From positions 1 through 23,512 of the forward strand of contig JAJRQS010000289.1 of assembly GCA_024280135.1 (NCBI GenBank): a stretch of DNA of 23,512 bases, read 5' to 3'. The DNA comes from Bacteroidota bacterium. Its GTDB lineage: Bacteria > Bacteroidota > Bacteroidia > Chitinophagales > Saprospiraceae. How positions within the stretch are numbered: the stretch's first letter is position 1; each line of letters begins with the position of its first letter. The position numbers and the translations under genes are program-made. Positions 8,736-15,980 of the stretch are shown here, in pieces. The notes beneath the pieces are model-generated. The model had not been told where the DNA came from, searched no databases, and saw only the letters and a program-made list of their open reading frames with translations.

Positions 8736-8760
8736 ACTATGGTTATAGTGATACCATAGT
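8736..8760 (-). promoter_or_regulatory. Inverted repeat in the leader of the cyclase-like gene
   Basis: ACTATGGT (8736-8743) and ACCATAGT (8753-8760) are perfect 8-base arms around a 9-base loop, lying 28 bases upstream of the start codon and downstream of the TAACTTTG box. It may be an operator or an RNA hairpin in the leader. There is no T-tract, so it is not a terminator. Confidence 0.4.
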
Positions 8761-8786
8761 TGATGAGGCAGGTTTTGATAGGTGGC

Positions 8787-8794
8787 CAAAGTTA
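8787..8794 (-). promoter_or_regulatory. -7 box (TAACTTTG) for the cyclase-channel operon
   Basis: TAACTTTG on the minus strand fits TAnnTTTG. Initiation near 8782 would give a ~74-base leader that contains the 8736-8760 inverted repeat. A TTTG upstream is 28 bases away, too far for a standard -33 element, so support rests on the -7 box alone. Confidence 0.4.
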
Positions 8795-8921
8795 CATCTT
8801 TTTTTAAAGAAAAAAAACGAGTCAAACAAGCAGCATGGCTTTCACTTGATGTTAAACCAATCCAAACTCATATAGAATCTCTCATAATTTGCATACTTTG
8901 CAGCCAAATTAAACTCACTCC

Positions 8922-9686
8922 ATGCGCTTCGTAACCAAACAACTCAACAAGTTAAAAGAAAAACTAACCTCTTTTCCTTTAGATGCCCATGTACCCACAG
9001 AGCGTCTAGGCAGTGAATATGGCGGATGGGTTTTTCCGAAAGGAATGCTTAATGAACAATCAATCTGCTATTTTGCAGGGGCAGGTACGGATATTTCCTT
9101 TGACTTAGCCGTCGCCGACCAGTATGGAAGCCAAGTATTTATTTTTGACCCAACACCCAAAGCCATTACGCATTTTGAGGCAACGAAAAAAGGCATTCTG
9201 CAAGGAGAAAAAATGTTTACGCAAGGAAAAAAGCATCAATACTTATCGAATCCCGCTGTCTTTGATCGAATCCGATTTTTGGAATATGGAGTTTGGAATC
9301 AGGACGAAGTATTGAAATTTTATGTGCCGAATAATGAGGCGTATGTATCGCATTCCGTTAAAAATTTGAACAAGACTAGTCAGTTCTTTAATGCCTCCGT
9401 CAAAAGCCTATCGTCCATTATGAATGAACTAGGACATGACTACATCGACCTACTTAAAATAGATATTGAAGGGGCCGAGTATGAGGTCTTGATGGACATC
9501 GTAGAGCAAAAAATTCCAGTGCATGCAATTTGTGTAGAATTCGATGAGAATTTTATGAAAAATATTGACAGTGGTTATCTAAAACGCATCAAAGACACCA
9601 TTCATGCTCTTCAAAATGCCGGTTTCAAACTCATCTTTCGAGAAAAGCCTTTTGACATGACTTTTATCCATAAGAGAAAATTATAA
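8922..9686 (+). CDS. FkbM family methyltransferase
   Basis: A 254-residue SAM-dependent methyltransferase of the FkbM family (PF05050), whose members O-methylate sugars or other small hydroxyl groups. The SAM-binding glycine-rich turn is FAGAGTDISFDLA (51-63), followed by the acidic strand end VFIFDPTPKA (72-81) and the family hallmark LLKIDIEGAEYEVL (~178-191). It has no signal peptide or membrane segment. It is divergently oriented to the cyclase operon; upstream ATACTTTG (one mismatch to the -7 consensus) ends ~23 bases before the ATG. The substrate is unknown; a glycan is plausible given the glycosyltransferase cluster nearby. Confidence 0.87.
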   Translation: MRFVTKQLNKLKEKLTSFPLDAHVPTERLGSEYGGWVFPKGMLNEQSICYFAGAGTDISFDLAVADQYGSQVFIFDPTPKAITHFEATKKGILQGEKMFTQGKKHQYLSNPAVFDRIRFLEYGVWNQDEVLKFYVPNNEAYVSHSVKNLNKTSQFFNASVKSLSSIMNELGHDYIDLLKIDIEGAEYEVLMDIVEQKIPVHAICVEFDENFMKNIDSGYLKRIKDTIHALQNAGFKLIFREKPFDMTFIHKRKL

Positions 9687-9834
9687 CCTTTTTTGCGGAA
9701 GCCCACCTAAAAGATCGTAAAGACTCGATTCAACAGGATTAAAGTTGTATTTTTTTTCCAAAAGCACCATAAAATCAACTCTTTATCGTTACATTCGTGC
9801 AGTTTTTTTTCCCTTAACCACAAAACTTCACTGA

Positions 9835-10992
9835 ATGAAATCAATATTACTTTTCTTATTTCTTTTTATTTCTTCACAAAATATTGATGCTCAAGGGATT
9901 AAGTTCTTTGATGGAAAGTTAGAGAACCTGATGTCGCTTGCGCAAAAAGAGGATAAATTAGTGTTTATTGATGCTTATACGACTTGGTGTGGACCTTGTA
10001 AGGCGATGACCCAAAATGTATTTCCGAAAAAAATTGCAGGGGATTATTTTAATGCCAATTTTGTCAGCATTAAAATGGACATGGAAAAAGGAGAAGGTAG
10101 AGAAGTCGCTTTGAAGTATAATGTGAAGTCTTTTCCGACGATGTTATTTTTGGATAGTGAAGGTACATTGGTGCATAAAGTAGCGGGATATCAAAGCGCC
10201 GAAAACTTAATCAAACAAGGACAAAAAGCTAAGAACCCTGAAGCCAGTTTGGTTGCCATGAAAGAACGGTTTGCTATTGGCAATCGAGATCCTGCATTTC
10301 TATTAAAATATATGGAGTTGCGGTACAACATGGCTGATAATTCTCACGGTCCGATTGCGGAAGCATACCTAAAAACGCAAAAAGATTGGACAAACCCCAA
10401 TGCCTTAAAAACCATCTATAAATACACATCTGATGCAGATTCTGAGATGTTCGCATACATGGTCGAGCACAAAGAAGCTTTTTATAGAAAATTTGGAGCT
10501 TCTAAAGTAGGCCGTAAGATTCAGTCCCTATTGGAAAGAAAAATAAACGATCCAAAAAATAATAGACTAGAAGACATTCAAAAACTTTACCGCAAGGTTT
10601 ATCCGGGCATAGAAGGTGAGGTAAAAGCCTCTAAAGTAGCGCAAACTTACTATCGTCGAAAAGGAGATCGAACCGCTTTCGCAAAAGCTGTTTTCAAGCA
10701 CTATAAAAAATATCCGTCCACAAATGCCGATGAATTGAATGAAGTAGGCATGACTTTTTATGAGGCTGTGGACAATCGAAAGTACCTAAAAAAAGCTTGT
10801 AAGCTAGTCAAAAAATCCATCAAGCTAGACAATAATCATTACAATAATTATACATTGGCTGCTATTCTCTACAAACTAAAAAAGAAACGAAAAGCAAAAA
10901 AAGCAGCCTACTCCGCCATTGCTTTGGCGAAAGCAGAAGATGAAGATTATGAGGAAATTGAAGATTTATTGAAGTTGATTGAGCAGTTGTAG
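9835..10992 (+). CDS. Secreted thioredoxin-fold protein with helical C-terminal domain
   Basis: A periplasmic thioredoxin-like protein of 385 residues. A signal peptide (MKSILLFLFLFISS, cleavage near IDAQ, residue 20) is followed by a thioredoxin domain (~21-135) with the redox pair WCGPCK (51-56) and the cis-proline loop SFPTMLF (99-105). The remaining ~250 residues are helical and Lys-rich, with TPR-like spacing towards the end (NHYNNYTLAAILYKLKKKRK), and no second Cys pair. Related Bacteroidota proteins reduce disulfides of exported proteins or cytochromes; here the target is unknown. It is on the plus strand, 148 bases after the FkbM gene, and converges on the gene fragment at 11041. Confidence 0.87.
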   Translation: MKSILLFLFLFISSQNIDAQGIKFFDGKLENLMSLAQKEDKLVFIDAYTTWCGPCKAMTQNVFPKKIAGDYFNANFVSIKMDMEKGEGREVALKYNVKSFPTMLFLDSEGTLVHKVAGYQSAENLIKQGQKAKNPEASLVAMKERFAIGNRDPAFLLKYMELRYNMADNSHGPIAEAYLKTQKDWTNPNALKTIYKYTSDADSEMFAYMVEHKEAFYRKFGASKVGRKIQSLLERKINDPKNNRLEDIQKLYRKVYPGIEGEVKASKVAQTYYRRKGDRTAFAKAVFKHYKKYPSTNADELNEVGMTFYEAVDNRKYLKKACKLVKKSIKLDNNHYNNYTLAAILYKLKKKRKAKKAAYSAIALAKAEDEDYEEIEDLLKLIEQL

Positions 10993-11040
10993 TGCCTTCA
11001 GACTATAAAAGTGCGCCAAAACTGAATACAATTACAAAAT

Positions 11041-11200
11041 CTAGTCGTCGTCATGATCATCCACACGGATAGCATCATGATCTGGAGCATCCACAGACAA
11101 TTCTGTATGGGTAATCTTACCGCCAAGATTACCCACGCCAAAGGTCAATAAGCCAAAAATTAAAGTAACCAAGGTCGCCGTTTTAGCTATACTTTTTTCT
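11041..11200 (-). pseudogene. 3' fragment of a paralogue of the 12909-13397 membrane-protein gene
   Basis: About 160 bases repeat the 3' end of the 12909-13397 gene in the same orientation. Ignoring a 12-base in-frame gap, I count about 11 mismatches over ~146 bases. The fragment still reads KSIAKTATLVTLIFGLLTFG, then GNLGGKITHTELSVD and the acidic end DDHDDD with a TAG at 11041. The changes keep the frame open and many are conservative, so the copy was probably a working tandem paralogue before it lost its 5' two thirds. The break is within two bases of the stop codon of the neighbouring T9SS gene (11201). Confidence 0.85.
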
Positions 11201-12805
11201 CTAATTTACCACCAAAGTTTTAACTTGGCTATAGGTGCCATCAGTAATTCTAATTAAATATTGACCAGAGCTCATATTTGGAAGATTAATGTTTTTTTCG
11301 TATTCACCAGACTGTAGCATCCCTGTGAATAAATTTGAAAGAATTTTTCCATTCATTGCCATTAACTCAATCTGAACAGAGTCAGAAGTTGCTATTTTAA
11401 AACTCAATAAAACCTGCTTCCCATTAGAAGGGTTAGGAGAGATTGATAAGTCAAAAACTCCATTTGTCTTTAGTTCATTTAAGCCCACGACTGTATTATC
11501 AATATACACTTTAAAAATAGTATTAGATGCAAAACTCTGCGTACCATCATTAACAAAAAAGATATTGGGCGCCGAACTACTAATACCACCATAGATATAA
11601 CCAACCAGTGTTTTACTGTCTTCTGGAAGGGCTTTAAAATCTAAAATCTCTTCCCAGAAATAATCATTAACAGGTATAAACTCTGCACCAGAACCAACCA
11701 ATTCAGGCATCTCAATATCCAATTTTACTTCTTCGTAGGTGCTATTTTCTAACCTAGTTACCCGACTAATCGTTTTAACAAAAGGCACATTATCATCATC
11801 AATTAAAATACCATTCACATCATAATAGTACTGTGCCATTCCACCAAAAAACAAGGTGTGCATTGTATTATTGACCGAATCAAACATCGGTATTTTAGCA
11901 CTATGATAATGACTCAAAAGCTGCGTAAAACTCGGAACAACTTCATAATCATTCTCTGTAATATTGACCAAATCAAAAAATGGCGTATCATCTGGTTGCT
12001 TAAATACACCCGTAAACATAGTAAACCCATACGACCCATCAGCAAATATTTGGGGAGACATATTGAAATCTCTACGTGGCAAAACAATTGTATCTGTCAT
12101 CGGTGTATGGTGGGTCACTATTGGTGAAACACCTGTAAAATCTAATTCAAATTTACGTATTTGACCTGAGTATTTTTGATAAAAACCTGGCCCCTGATTA
12201 GGGCCCATCGGATTATATCGCCCATTAAATTCTTGACCACCGACCAAGTAGTAAATACCATCTTTATAGCCCATCTCTCCACCAGTAATGGCCATAGTCG
12301 TATCTTCTACCTGACGTACATAGTCGATAATAGACTGATTATCAATGATTGCTGCTACAAACTCATCCACATCTATCGTCGTAACATCAGGGTAAGTGAT
12401 ATGGTCATCTGCCGTTGCAGAATATCCATAGCCGCCTGTTATAACAAGCTTATTACCCACTTGAATAAAGTTCTGATTGGTCGATTGCAATTGTTCATAA
12501 ATGGGAGTCGGTAGCTCCTGTAAGGATTTTGACCAAACTTCTTGGGTACTGGGATCAATCACCGTTGCCATCGTATTGTTATTAACTGCCTGAAAAGCAG
12601 CCCAAGGCTGCCTTCTATGCAAGCCATCCAGTCGACCACCCAAAATTAACCATTTCCCATCAGATGATTTTGCCCAAGTATAAGAATGCACACCTGGTGC
12701 GTCATCAATAGTCATTGGCTCTATGCTCACAGTAAACGGTGAGTAAGTTTGACCAAAAACCGAAATGGTCAAAATTAAGCTTAAAATTAAAAAAAGAGCT
12801 TTCAT
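11201..12805 (-). CDS. Kelch-like beta-propeller protein with T9SS sorting domain
   Basis: A secreted protein of 534 residues. A signal peptide (MKALFLILSLILTISVFGQ) leads into a region with repeated Kelch-like blades: KWLILGGRL, NKLVITGGYGYS, DGIYYLVGGQEF, MHTLFFGGMAQY, LVGYIYGGISSS, each a hydrophobic strand followed by a double glycine. The last ~83 residues form a type A T9SS sorting domain (FDLSISPNPSNGK; VQIELMAMNGK; SSGQYLIRITDG; VKTLVVN). It is probably exported and surface anchored, with an unknown ligand. It lies between the full membrane-protein gene at 12909 and a truncated copy of it at 11041, which suggests this gene was inserted or brought in by recombination. No terminator follows it. 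Confidence 0.82.
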   Translation of the reverse strand: MKALFLILSLILTISVFGQTYSPFTVSIEPMTIDDAPGVHSYTWAKSSDGKWLILGGRLDGLHRRQPWAAFQAVNNNTMATVIDPSTQEVWSKSLQELPTPIYEQLQSTNQNFIQVGNKLVITGGYGYSATADDHITYPDVTTIDVDEFVAAIIDNQSIIDYVRQVEDTTMAITGGEMGYKDGIYYLVGGQEFNGRYNPMGPNQGPGFYQKYSGQIRKFELDFTGVSPIVTHHTPMTDTIVLPRRDFNMSPQIFADGSYGFTMFTGVFKQPDDTPFFDLVNITENDYEVVPSFTQLLSHYHSAKIPMFDSVNNTMHTLFFGGMAQYYYDVNGILIDDDNVPFVKTISRVTRLENSTYEEVKLDIEMPELVGSGAEFIPVNDYFWEEILDFKALPEDSKTLVGYIYGGISSSAPNIFFVNDGTQSFASNTIFKVYIDNTVVGLNELKTNGVFDLSISPNPSNGKQVLLSFKIATSDSVQIELMAMNGKILSNLFTGMLQSGEYEKNINLPNMSSGQYLIRITDGTYSQVKTLVVN

Positions 12806-12908
12806 TTTATTTTGTTTTTGCGCATCATGAATTTAATTATATAACTCATATGCAAATAGAAAATATATTACCAAGTATTCCGAAACACTTTCGCAAATGA
12901 AAAAGTTT

Positions 12909-13078
12909 CTAGTCGTCGTCATGATCACCCACACGGATAGCATCATGAGTCGGAGTATCCACAGACAATTCGGTATGACGAATCTTACCGCCAAGATTAC
13001 CCACCTTAGCAAAAACGCCAAAGGTCAATAAACCAAAAATTAAAGTAATCAAGGTCGCCGTTTTAGCTATACTTTTTT
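12909..13078 (-). repeat. Full-length partner of the direct repeat at 11041-11200
   Basis: Similarity to the fragment begins at the stop codon and ends in the run of T's at 13072-13079 (plus strand), just inside the codon run for KKKSIAKTA. The two copies flank the 1.6 kb T9SS gene as direct repeats, with a 12-base gap in the left copy. Confidence 0.85.
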
Positions 13079-13397
13079 TCTTCCAAAAAGCATACAAAGA
13101 CAGAAGAGAAAGACCACCTAAAAAAGCCATCATCAGGATGGCTTTTTCCGCCAACTCTTCATGCTCATGAATAACAGCATCGGAGATACCAGGCAAATGT
13201 TCTACCGCTTCTTCGGCTTCTTCACCTGTAAAATAAGCAGGCAATGCCAAAATAGCCATAAATATTAAGACACCCAATCCAGTCTTTTTGACAGGTAGGT
13301 TATTGATAAAAAGTCCATAAGCTAAGACACCCAGACCGACTAATGTTCCAATAATGGGAAAATGATTCAAGACTAAATGCAAATGAGCTCCATCCAT
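12909..13397 (-). CDS. Four-TM membrane protein, DUF2231-like
   Basis: A 162-residue integral membrane protein with four hydrophobic segments (about 13-33, 38-57, 86-106, 110-131). The N-terminal signature MDGAHLHLVLNHFPIIGTLV, with His5, His7 and His12 next to TM1, is like that of DUF2231-type proteins, where such histidines could bind heme; that role is an inference. Between TM2 and TM3 lies an acidic, His-containing loop (EEAEEAVEHLPG; HEHEELAEKA). The C-terminus is periplasmic or cytoplasmic and ends in an acidic tail (VGDHDDD). It follows a cytochrome c gene, fitting an electron-transfer or redox membrane complex. Its 3' end is duplicated at 11041-11200. Confidence 0.75.
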   Translation of the reverse strand: MDGAHLHLVLNHFPIIGTLVGLGVLAYGLFINNLPVKKTGLGVLIFMAILALPAYFTGEEAEEAVEHLPGISDAVIHEHEELAEKAILMMAFLGGLSLLSLYAFWKKKSIAKTATLITLIFGLLTFGVFAKVGNLGGKIRHTELSVDTPTHDAIRVGDHDDD

Positions 13398-13444
13398 GAC
13401 TATTCGATTTTGTGTAAACAGTAACTAGGCGACAATGTCTCTAA

Positions 13445-13600
13445 CTACTTTTGGAAAAAATTTTGATATTCGACTAATTGGGCTTTAATTTTCGTTAAAA
13501 CTATTGCCCCTTTTTCTTTCGTATCGACCGTGCCGAGCATTTTCTTCATCAAAGACATCAAGTACTTATGCAAGGCCTGGCGTTGACTACCGAAAGTAAA
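13445..13600 (-). pseudogene. C-terminal remnant of a cytochrome-like paralogue
   Basis: Right after the stop of the 13602-14405 gene, in another frame, there is an open stretch that ends at TAG 13445-13447. It reads QALHKYLMSLMKKMLGTVD and ends KIKAQLVEYQNFFQK. This resembles the end of the cytochrome gene itself (KLHAEVKIFYDFFQSK), with matching Lys, Ala, aromatic and FFQ-K positions. It has no suitable start codon or N-terminal part. I infer the tail of a diverged tandem duplicate; chance similarity cannot be excluded without an alignment. Confidence 0.5.
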
Positions 13601-13601
13601 G

Positions 13602-14405
13602 TTACTTACTTTGAAAGAAATCGTAAAAGATTTTCACCTCCGCATGGAGTTTTGGGACTAGTTCTTTTGCTTTTGCCAAATCTTTCTCAGAAATCAAAGT
13701 ATGTGTTTTTGCTTCAATCCCATAAAAAAAGGCATGTATCTGATCAAATAGCTCCCCAGTATAAGACTTATCCATTAAAACAAATTTCATTTTCCCAAAG
13801 ACGTCTTTGCCTAGCTGATTGTAACTTTCAATTTTATCTGCACTAAAGCTTTCAAGATTCTGGTCAATCTCTTGCACCAACTTATACGTCTGAGCACTTA
13901 CCACCCATTTTGTCCCATTATCCAATGTTAACTTCGATTCATGTCCTGCCCCCTTCGACACATTTTCAAAATCCATGTTGTATAATGCTTCAACTATCAA
14001 CCTAAGTTCATCGTCTTCATATGGTAGTTTGGGCATCAAATTAAACTTCCTTACAGCTCCTGGCATTAATGAATTTTCTTCTGAAGGATTTTTTACAATT
14101 GCCATAACCGCCTGTACAAATTCTTCTTTGTCTGGGTAATTAGGTAAATAATGCTCCTGTACTCGTAACATTGGCGGAGCAACCATCTTATCTCTTTTAC
14201 TGGGATCAGGCCTTTCAAAGTGACAGATATAGCACTTACTTTTCATCAACTCGTAGCCCTTAGCGTCCGAAGCGGGATTTAAGCCCATTTCTGATACATC
14301 AGCTTTTGCATCACTACTTTGTGAAGGACTTTTTCCTGCTTGCTCCTTACAAGCCCCCAACAAGACTAGCAGGCTAACAACCAACAAAATACTTATCTTT
14401 TTCAT
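13602..14405 (-). CDS. Monoheme cytochrome c lipoprotein
   Basis: A 267-residue lipoprotein with signal MKKISILLVVSLLVLLGAC (lipid Cys19). The heme attachment motif CYICH (58-62) follows the helix YELMKSK; the likely distal Met is Met124 in FNLMPKLPYEDDELRLIVE, so residues ~48-145 form a cytochrome c domain. The C-terminal ~110 residues are helical and without known motifs (a possible four-helix bundle, KTHTLISEKDLAKAKELVPK). It is probably anchored in the periplasm and passes electrons to or from a partner. The DUF2231-like membrane protein lies downstream and the DUF2202 protein upstream, on the same strand. Confidence 0.85.
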   Translation of the reverse strand: MKKISILLVVSLLVLLGACKEQAGKSPSQSSDAKADVSEMGLNPASDAKGYELMKSKCYICHFERPDPSKRDKMVAPPMLRVQEHYLPNYPDKEEFVQAVMAIVKNPSEENSLMPGAVRKFNLMPKLPYEDDELRLIVEALYNMDFENVSKGAGHESKLTLDNGTKWVVSAQTYKLVQEIDQNLESFSADKIESYNQLGKDVFGKMKFVLMDKSYTGELFDQIHAFFYGIEAKTHTLISEKDLAKAKELVPKLHAEVKIFYDFFQSK

Positions 14406-14421
14406 TTTTATTCTTTTAAGA

Positions 14422-14451
14422 TTAGTGGCTCCGACTATTCAGAGCCACTAA
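14422..14451 (-). promoter_or_regulatory. Intercistronic hairpin between DUF2202 and cytochrome c genes
   Basis: A perfect 10-base inverted repeat (TTAGTGGCTC / GAGCCACTAA) with a 10-base loop fills the 65-base gap between the two genes. The minus strand has no T-tract after it, so it could be a weak attenuator, an mRNA processing or stabilising element, rather than a standard terminator. TTTTAAG and TTTG flank it. Confidence 0.55.
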
Positions 14452-14470
14452 AACAAATAATCATCTAAAC

Positions 14471-15100
14471 TTATTGACCACATTGTTCGCGATCACTACC
14501 CAGTACTTCTTCCAGTTTAACTTGCGTAATAAATTGAGCTTCATAGGTAATATTTGCATTCTCTAATTGCCCATTAAAAGCACGCATATGATTTCTTGAA
14601 CCACAGTTCAAATTGTCGTAAGCATCTAATAAGTCCGAATTGTTGGTTTTTTCTATTGCATTATCTAAATCAAAAATATCTACATCTTCAATCGTTGCTC
14701 CCACGACTAAAGCTTCTTCCAGTGAAACATCCCCTTTGGCAATCAAGCTATTATAAAGTGTCTGTAAATCTTCATCTCCAAATTGACCTGCTTCAGGTGC
14801 TAAAGCCACAGGGTCTTGCAAATTGTACTTGTTAATAATCACCAACAACTTATCCATGTGTTTTTGCTCACTCTTGCCAATATTCTTAAACACATTCAGT
14901 CCATACTTGGCATACATATAATCATATACATCTCTTGCCAGTTTTTCTTCTTCTCTCATATAGAGTAAGTCTTGTTTTTCTTCTGCGGTTAGCTCCACTA
15001 AAGTATCTGTTGGGTTAACCTCTTCATCATTACAAGATGTAGAAAATCCCAAAAGCAATGCTACAAACAAACTCAAAATACCAAAATTCTTCATAATCAT
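14471..15100 (-). CDS. DUF2202 ferritin-like lipoprotein
   Basis: A 209-residue exported protein: a lipoprotein-like signal (FGILSLFVALLLGFSTSC, Cys23) followed by a four-helix DUF2202 domain (PF09968) of the ferritin-like kind. Characteristic blocks are LLYMREEEKLARDVYDYMY (46-64), IGKSEQKHMDKLL (74-86), LVVGATIEDVDIFDL (131-145) and GSRNHMRAFNGQL (167-179). Glu50-52, Glu78, His81, Glu138 and His171 could supply a di-metal site; this is inferred from the family pattern. ATG at 15100 or the one two codons later both fit. It has its own ECF-like promoter. A role in metal or oxygen handling is plausible but not shown. Confidence 0.85.
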   Translation of the reverse strand: MIMKNFGILSLFVALLLGFSTSCNDEEVNPTDTLVELTAEEKQDLLYMREEEKLARDVYDYMYAKYGLNVFKNIGKSEQKHMDKLLVIINKYNLQDPVALAPEAGQFGDEDLQTLYNSLIAKGDVSLEEALVVGATIEDVDIFDLDNAIEKTNNSDLLDAYDNLNCGSRNHMRAFNGQLENANITYEAQFITQVKLEEVLGSDREQCGQ

Positions 15101-15150
15101 TTTTTTTAGATTTAATAAAATGGGCTTTTTACCCTTTCCTTAACCCCTAC

Positions 15151-15176
15151 TACGCTCCACTTCCAGTTTTCTTTCA
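15151..15176 (-). promoter_or_regulatory. ECF-sigma-type promoter of the DUF2202 gene
   Basis: On the minus strand TGAAAG (15171-15176) is separated by 16 bases from CGTA (15151-15154). The same pair occurs upstream of the EF-hand gene, and longer similarity surrounds both (AAAGTGAAAG and GCGTAGTAG). The start codon is ~50 bases downstream of CGTA. The pair resembles the known TGAAAC-N16-CGTA pattern of sigma-W-type ECF factors. Confidence 0.6.
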
Positions 15177-15246
15177 CTTTCGTAAAAAAAAATACATAAA
15201 ACTTATAACACACTTGTAATCAACTATTTAAAACTTAAATTATTTA

Positions 15247-15846
15247 TTAGCTTCTTTTTCGCTTTGCTTGAAAATCAGCATATTCTTTTCTTGTTATTTC
15301 CCCATCGCCATTAGCATCAATACGCTTAAATGGTACATCTTGAATGGCTTTCGCTCCTTTGCGGTTGTTTTCACGAACTCTTTGTGCTTGTGTCAACTCA
15401 TCGGGAGTAATCAAGCCATTACCATCTACATCTAATGTCCGAAAAGATACTTGTCTATTTTTTCCTTTTTTTGATTTTTTTCTGTTTGACTTTCTTTTTG
15501 AGTGGCTATTTGCCTGTCTTTTTTTATTTTGGGTAGCCCTCTTCTGCCTAAATTCCGCTTTTGTAATAAAGCCATCTCCATCCACATCAAAACTTTTAAA
15601 AGACGGTGCCCCCGTGGCATTCCTTCTCTTCCCAGATTTATTGCTTCTCCGCTTTGCCTTTACTTGCTCAAACTCCTTTTTGGTAATCAAACCATTCCCA
15701 TCCACATCAAAAGTCGTAAAATTTTGCTGATTTTGCCCCATTTTGCGTCCTTGACCATTTCTTTGTTGGGTGTATGCTGTTGTGGTCATAAATACTAGGA
15801 CTACAGCGAACAATAGTTGTACAGAAAATCTTGTTGTTGGTCTCAT
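15247..15846 (-). CDS. Secreted EF-hand protein with four calcium-binding loops
   Basis: A 199-residue protein with a signal peptide (residues 1-27, cleavage near AYTQ) and four canonical EF-hand loops: DVDGNGLITKKE (47-58), DVDGDGFITKAE (87-98), DVDGNGLITPDE (139-150) and DANGDGEITRKE (177-188). All have Asp at positions 1, 3 and 5, Gly6 and Glu12, so calcium binding is well supported. Linkers are very basic, with KR-rich blocks, for example KRKSNRKKSKKGKNR, giving a strongly positive protein apart from the loops. It is preceded by a sigma-W-like promoter and lies downstream of the sigma and its regulator. Binding to the anionic surface is an inference. Confidence 0.88.
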   Translation of the reverse strand: MRPTTRFSVQLLFAVVLVFMTTTAYTQQRNGQGRKMGQNQQNFTTFDVDGNGLITKKEFEQVKAKRRSNKSGKRRNATGAPSFKSFDVDGDGFITKAEFRQKRATQNKKRQANSHSKRKSNRKKSKKGKNRQVSFRTLDVDGNGLITPDELTQAQRVRENNRKGAKAIQDVPFKRIDANGDGEITRKEYADFQAKRKRS

Positions 15847-15890
15847 GATTCCTAATTTTTAGTTAATTGATTAATAACTTCATCTACTAC

Positions 15891-15917
15891 TACGCAAGCC
15901 AATTCGATTTCCTTTCA
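15891..15917 (-). promoter_or_regulatory. ECF-sigma-type promoter of the EF-hand gene
   Basis: On the minus strand TGAAAG (15912-15917) is followed after 17 bases by CGTA (15891-15894), 45 bases before the ATG. It shares the flanks AAAGTGAAAG and GCGTAGTAG with the promoter at 15151-15176. No such pair is seen before other genes in the window. Confidence 0.6.
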
Positions 15918-15980
15918 CTTTGTGCAACAATTTTCCATTTATTTACTGTTGCAAAAAATCTCGCTCCATATCGGGAGTAC

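Noticed and set aside
12833..13021. Minus-strand 62-codon ORF overlapping the end of the DUF2231-like gene
   Set aside because: It is in another frame of a convincing coding region and has no supporting features.
15344..15730. Plus-strand ORF of 128 codons opposite the EF-hand gene
   Set aside because: It is the antisense shadow of the EF-hand repeats, Phe/Leu/Cys-rich, without export or domain signals.
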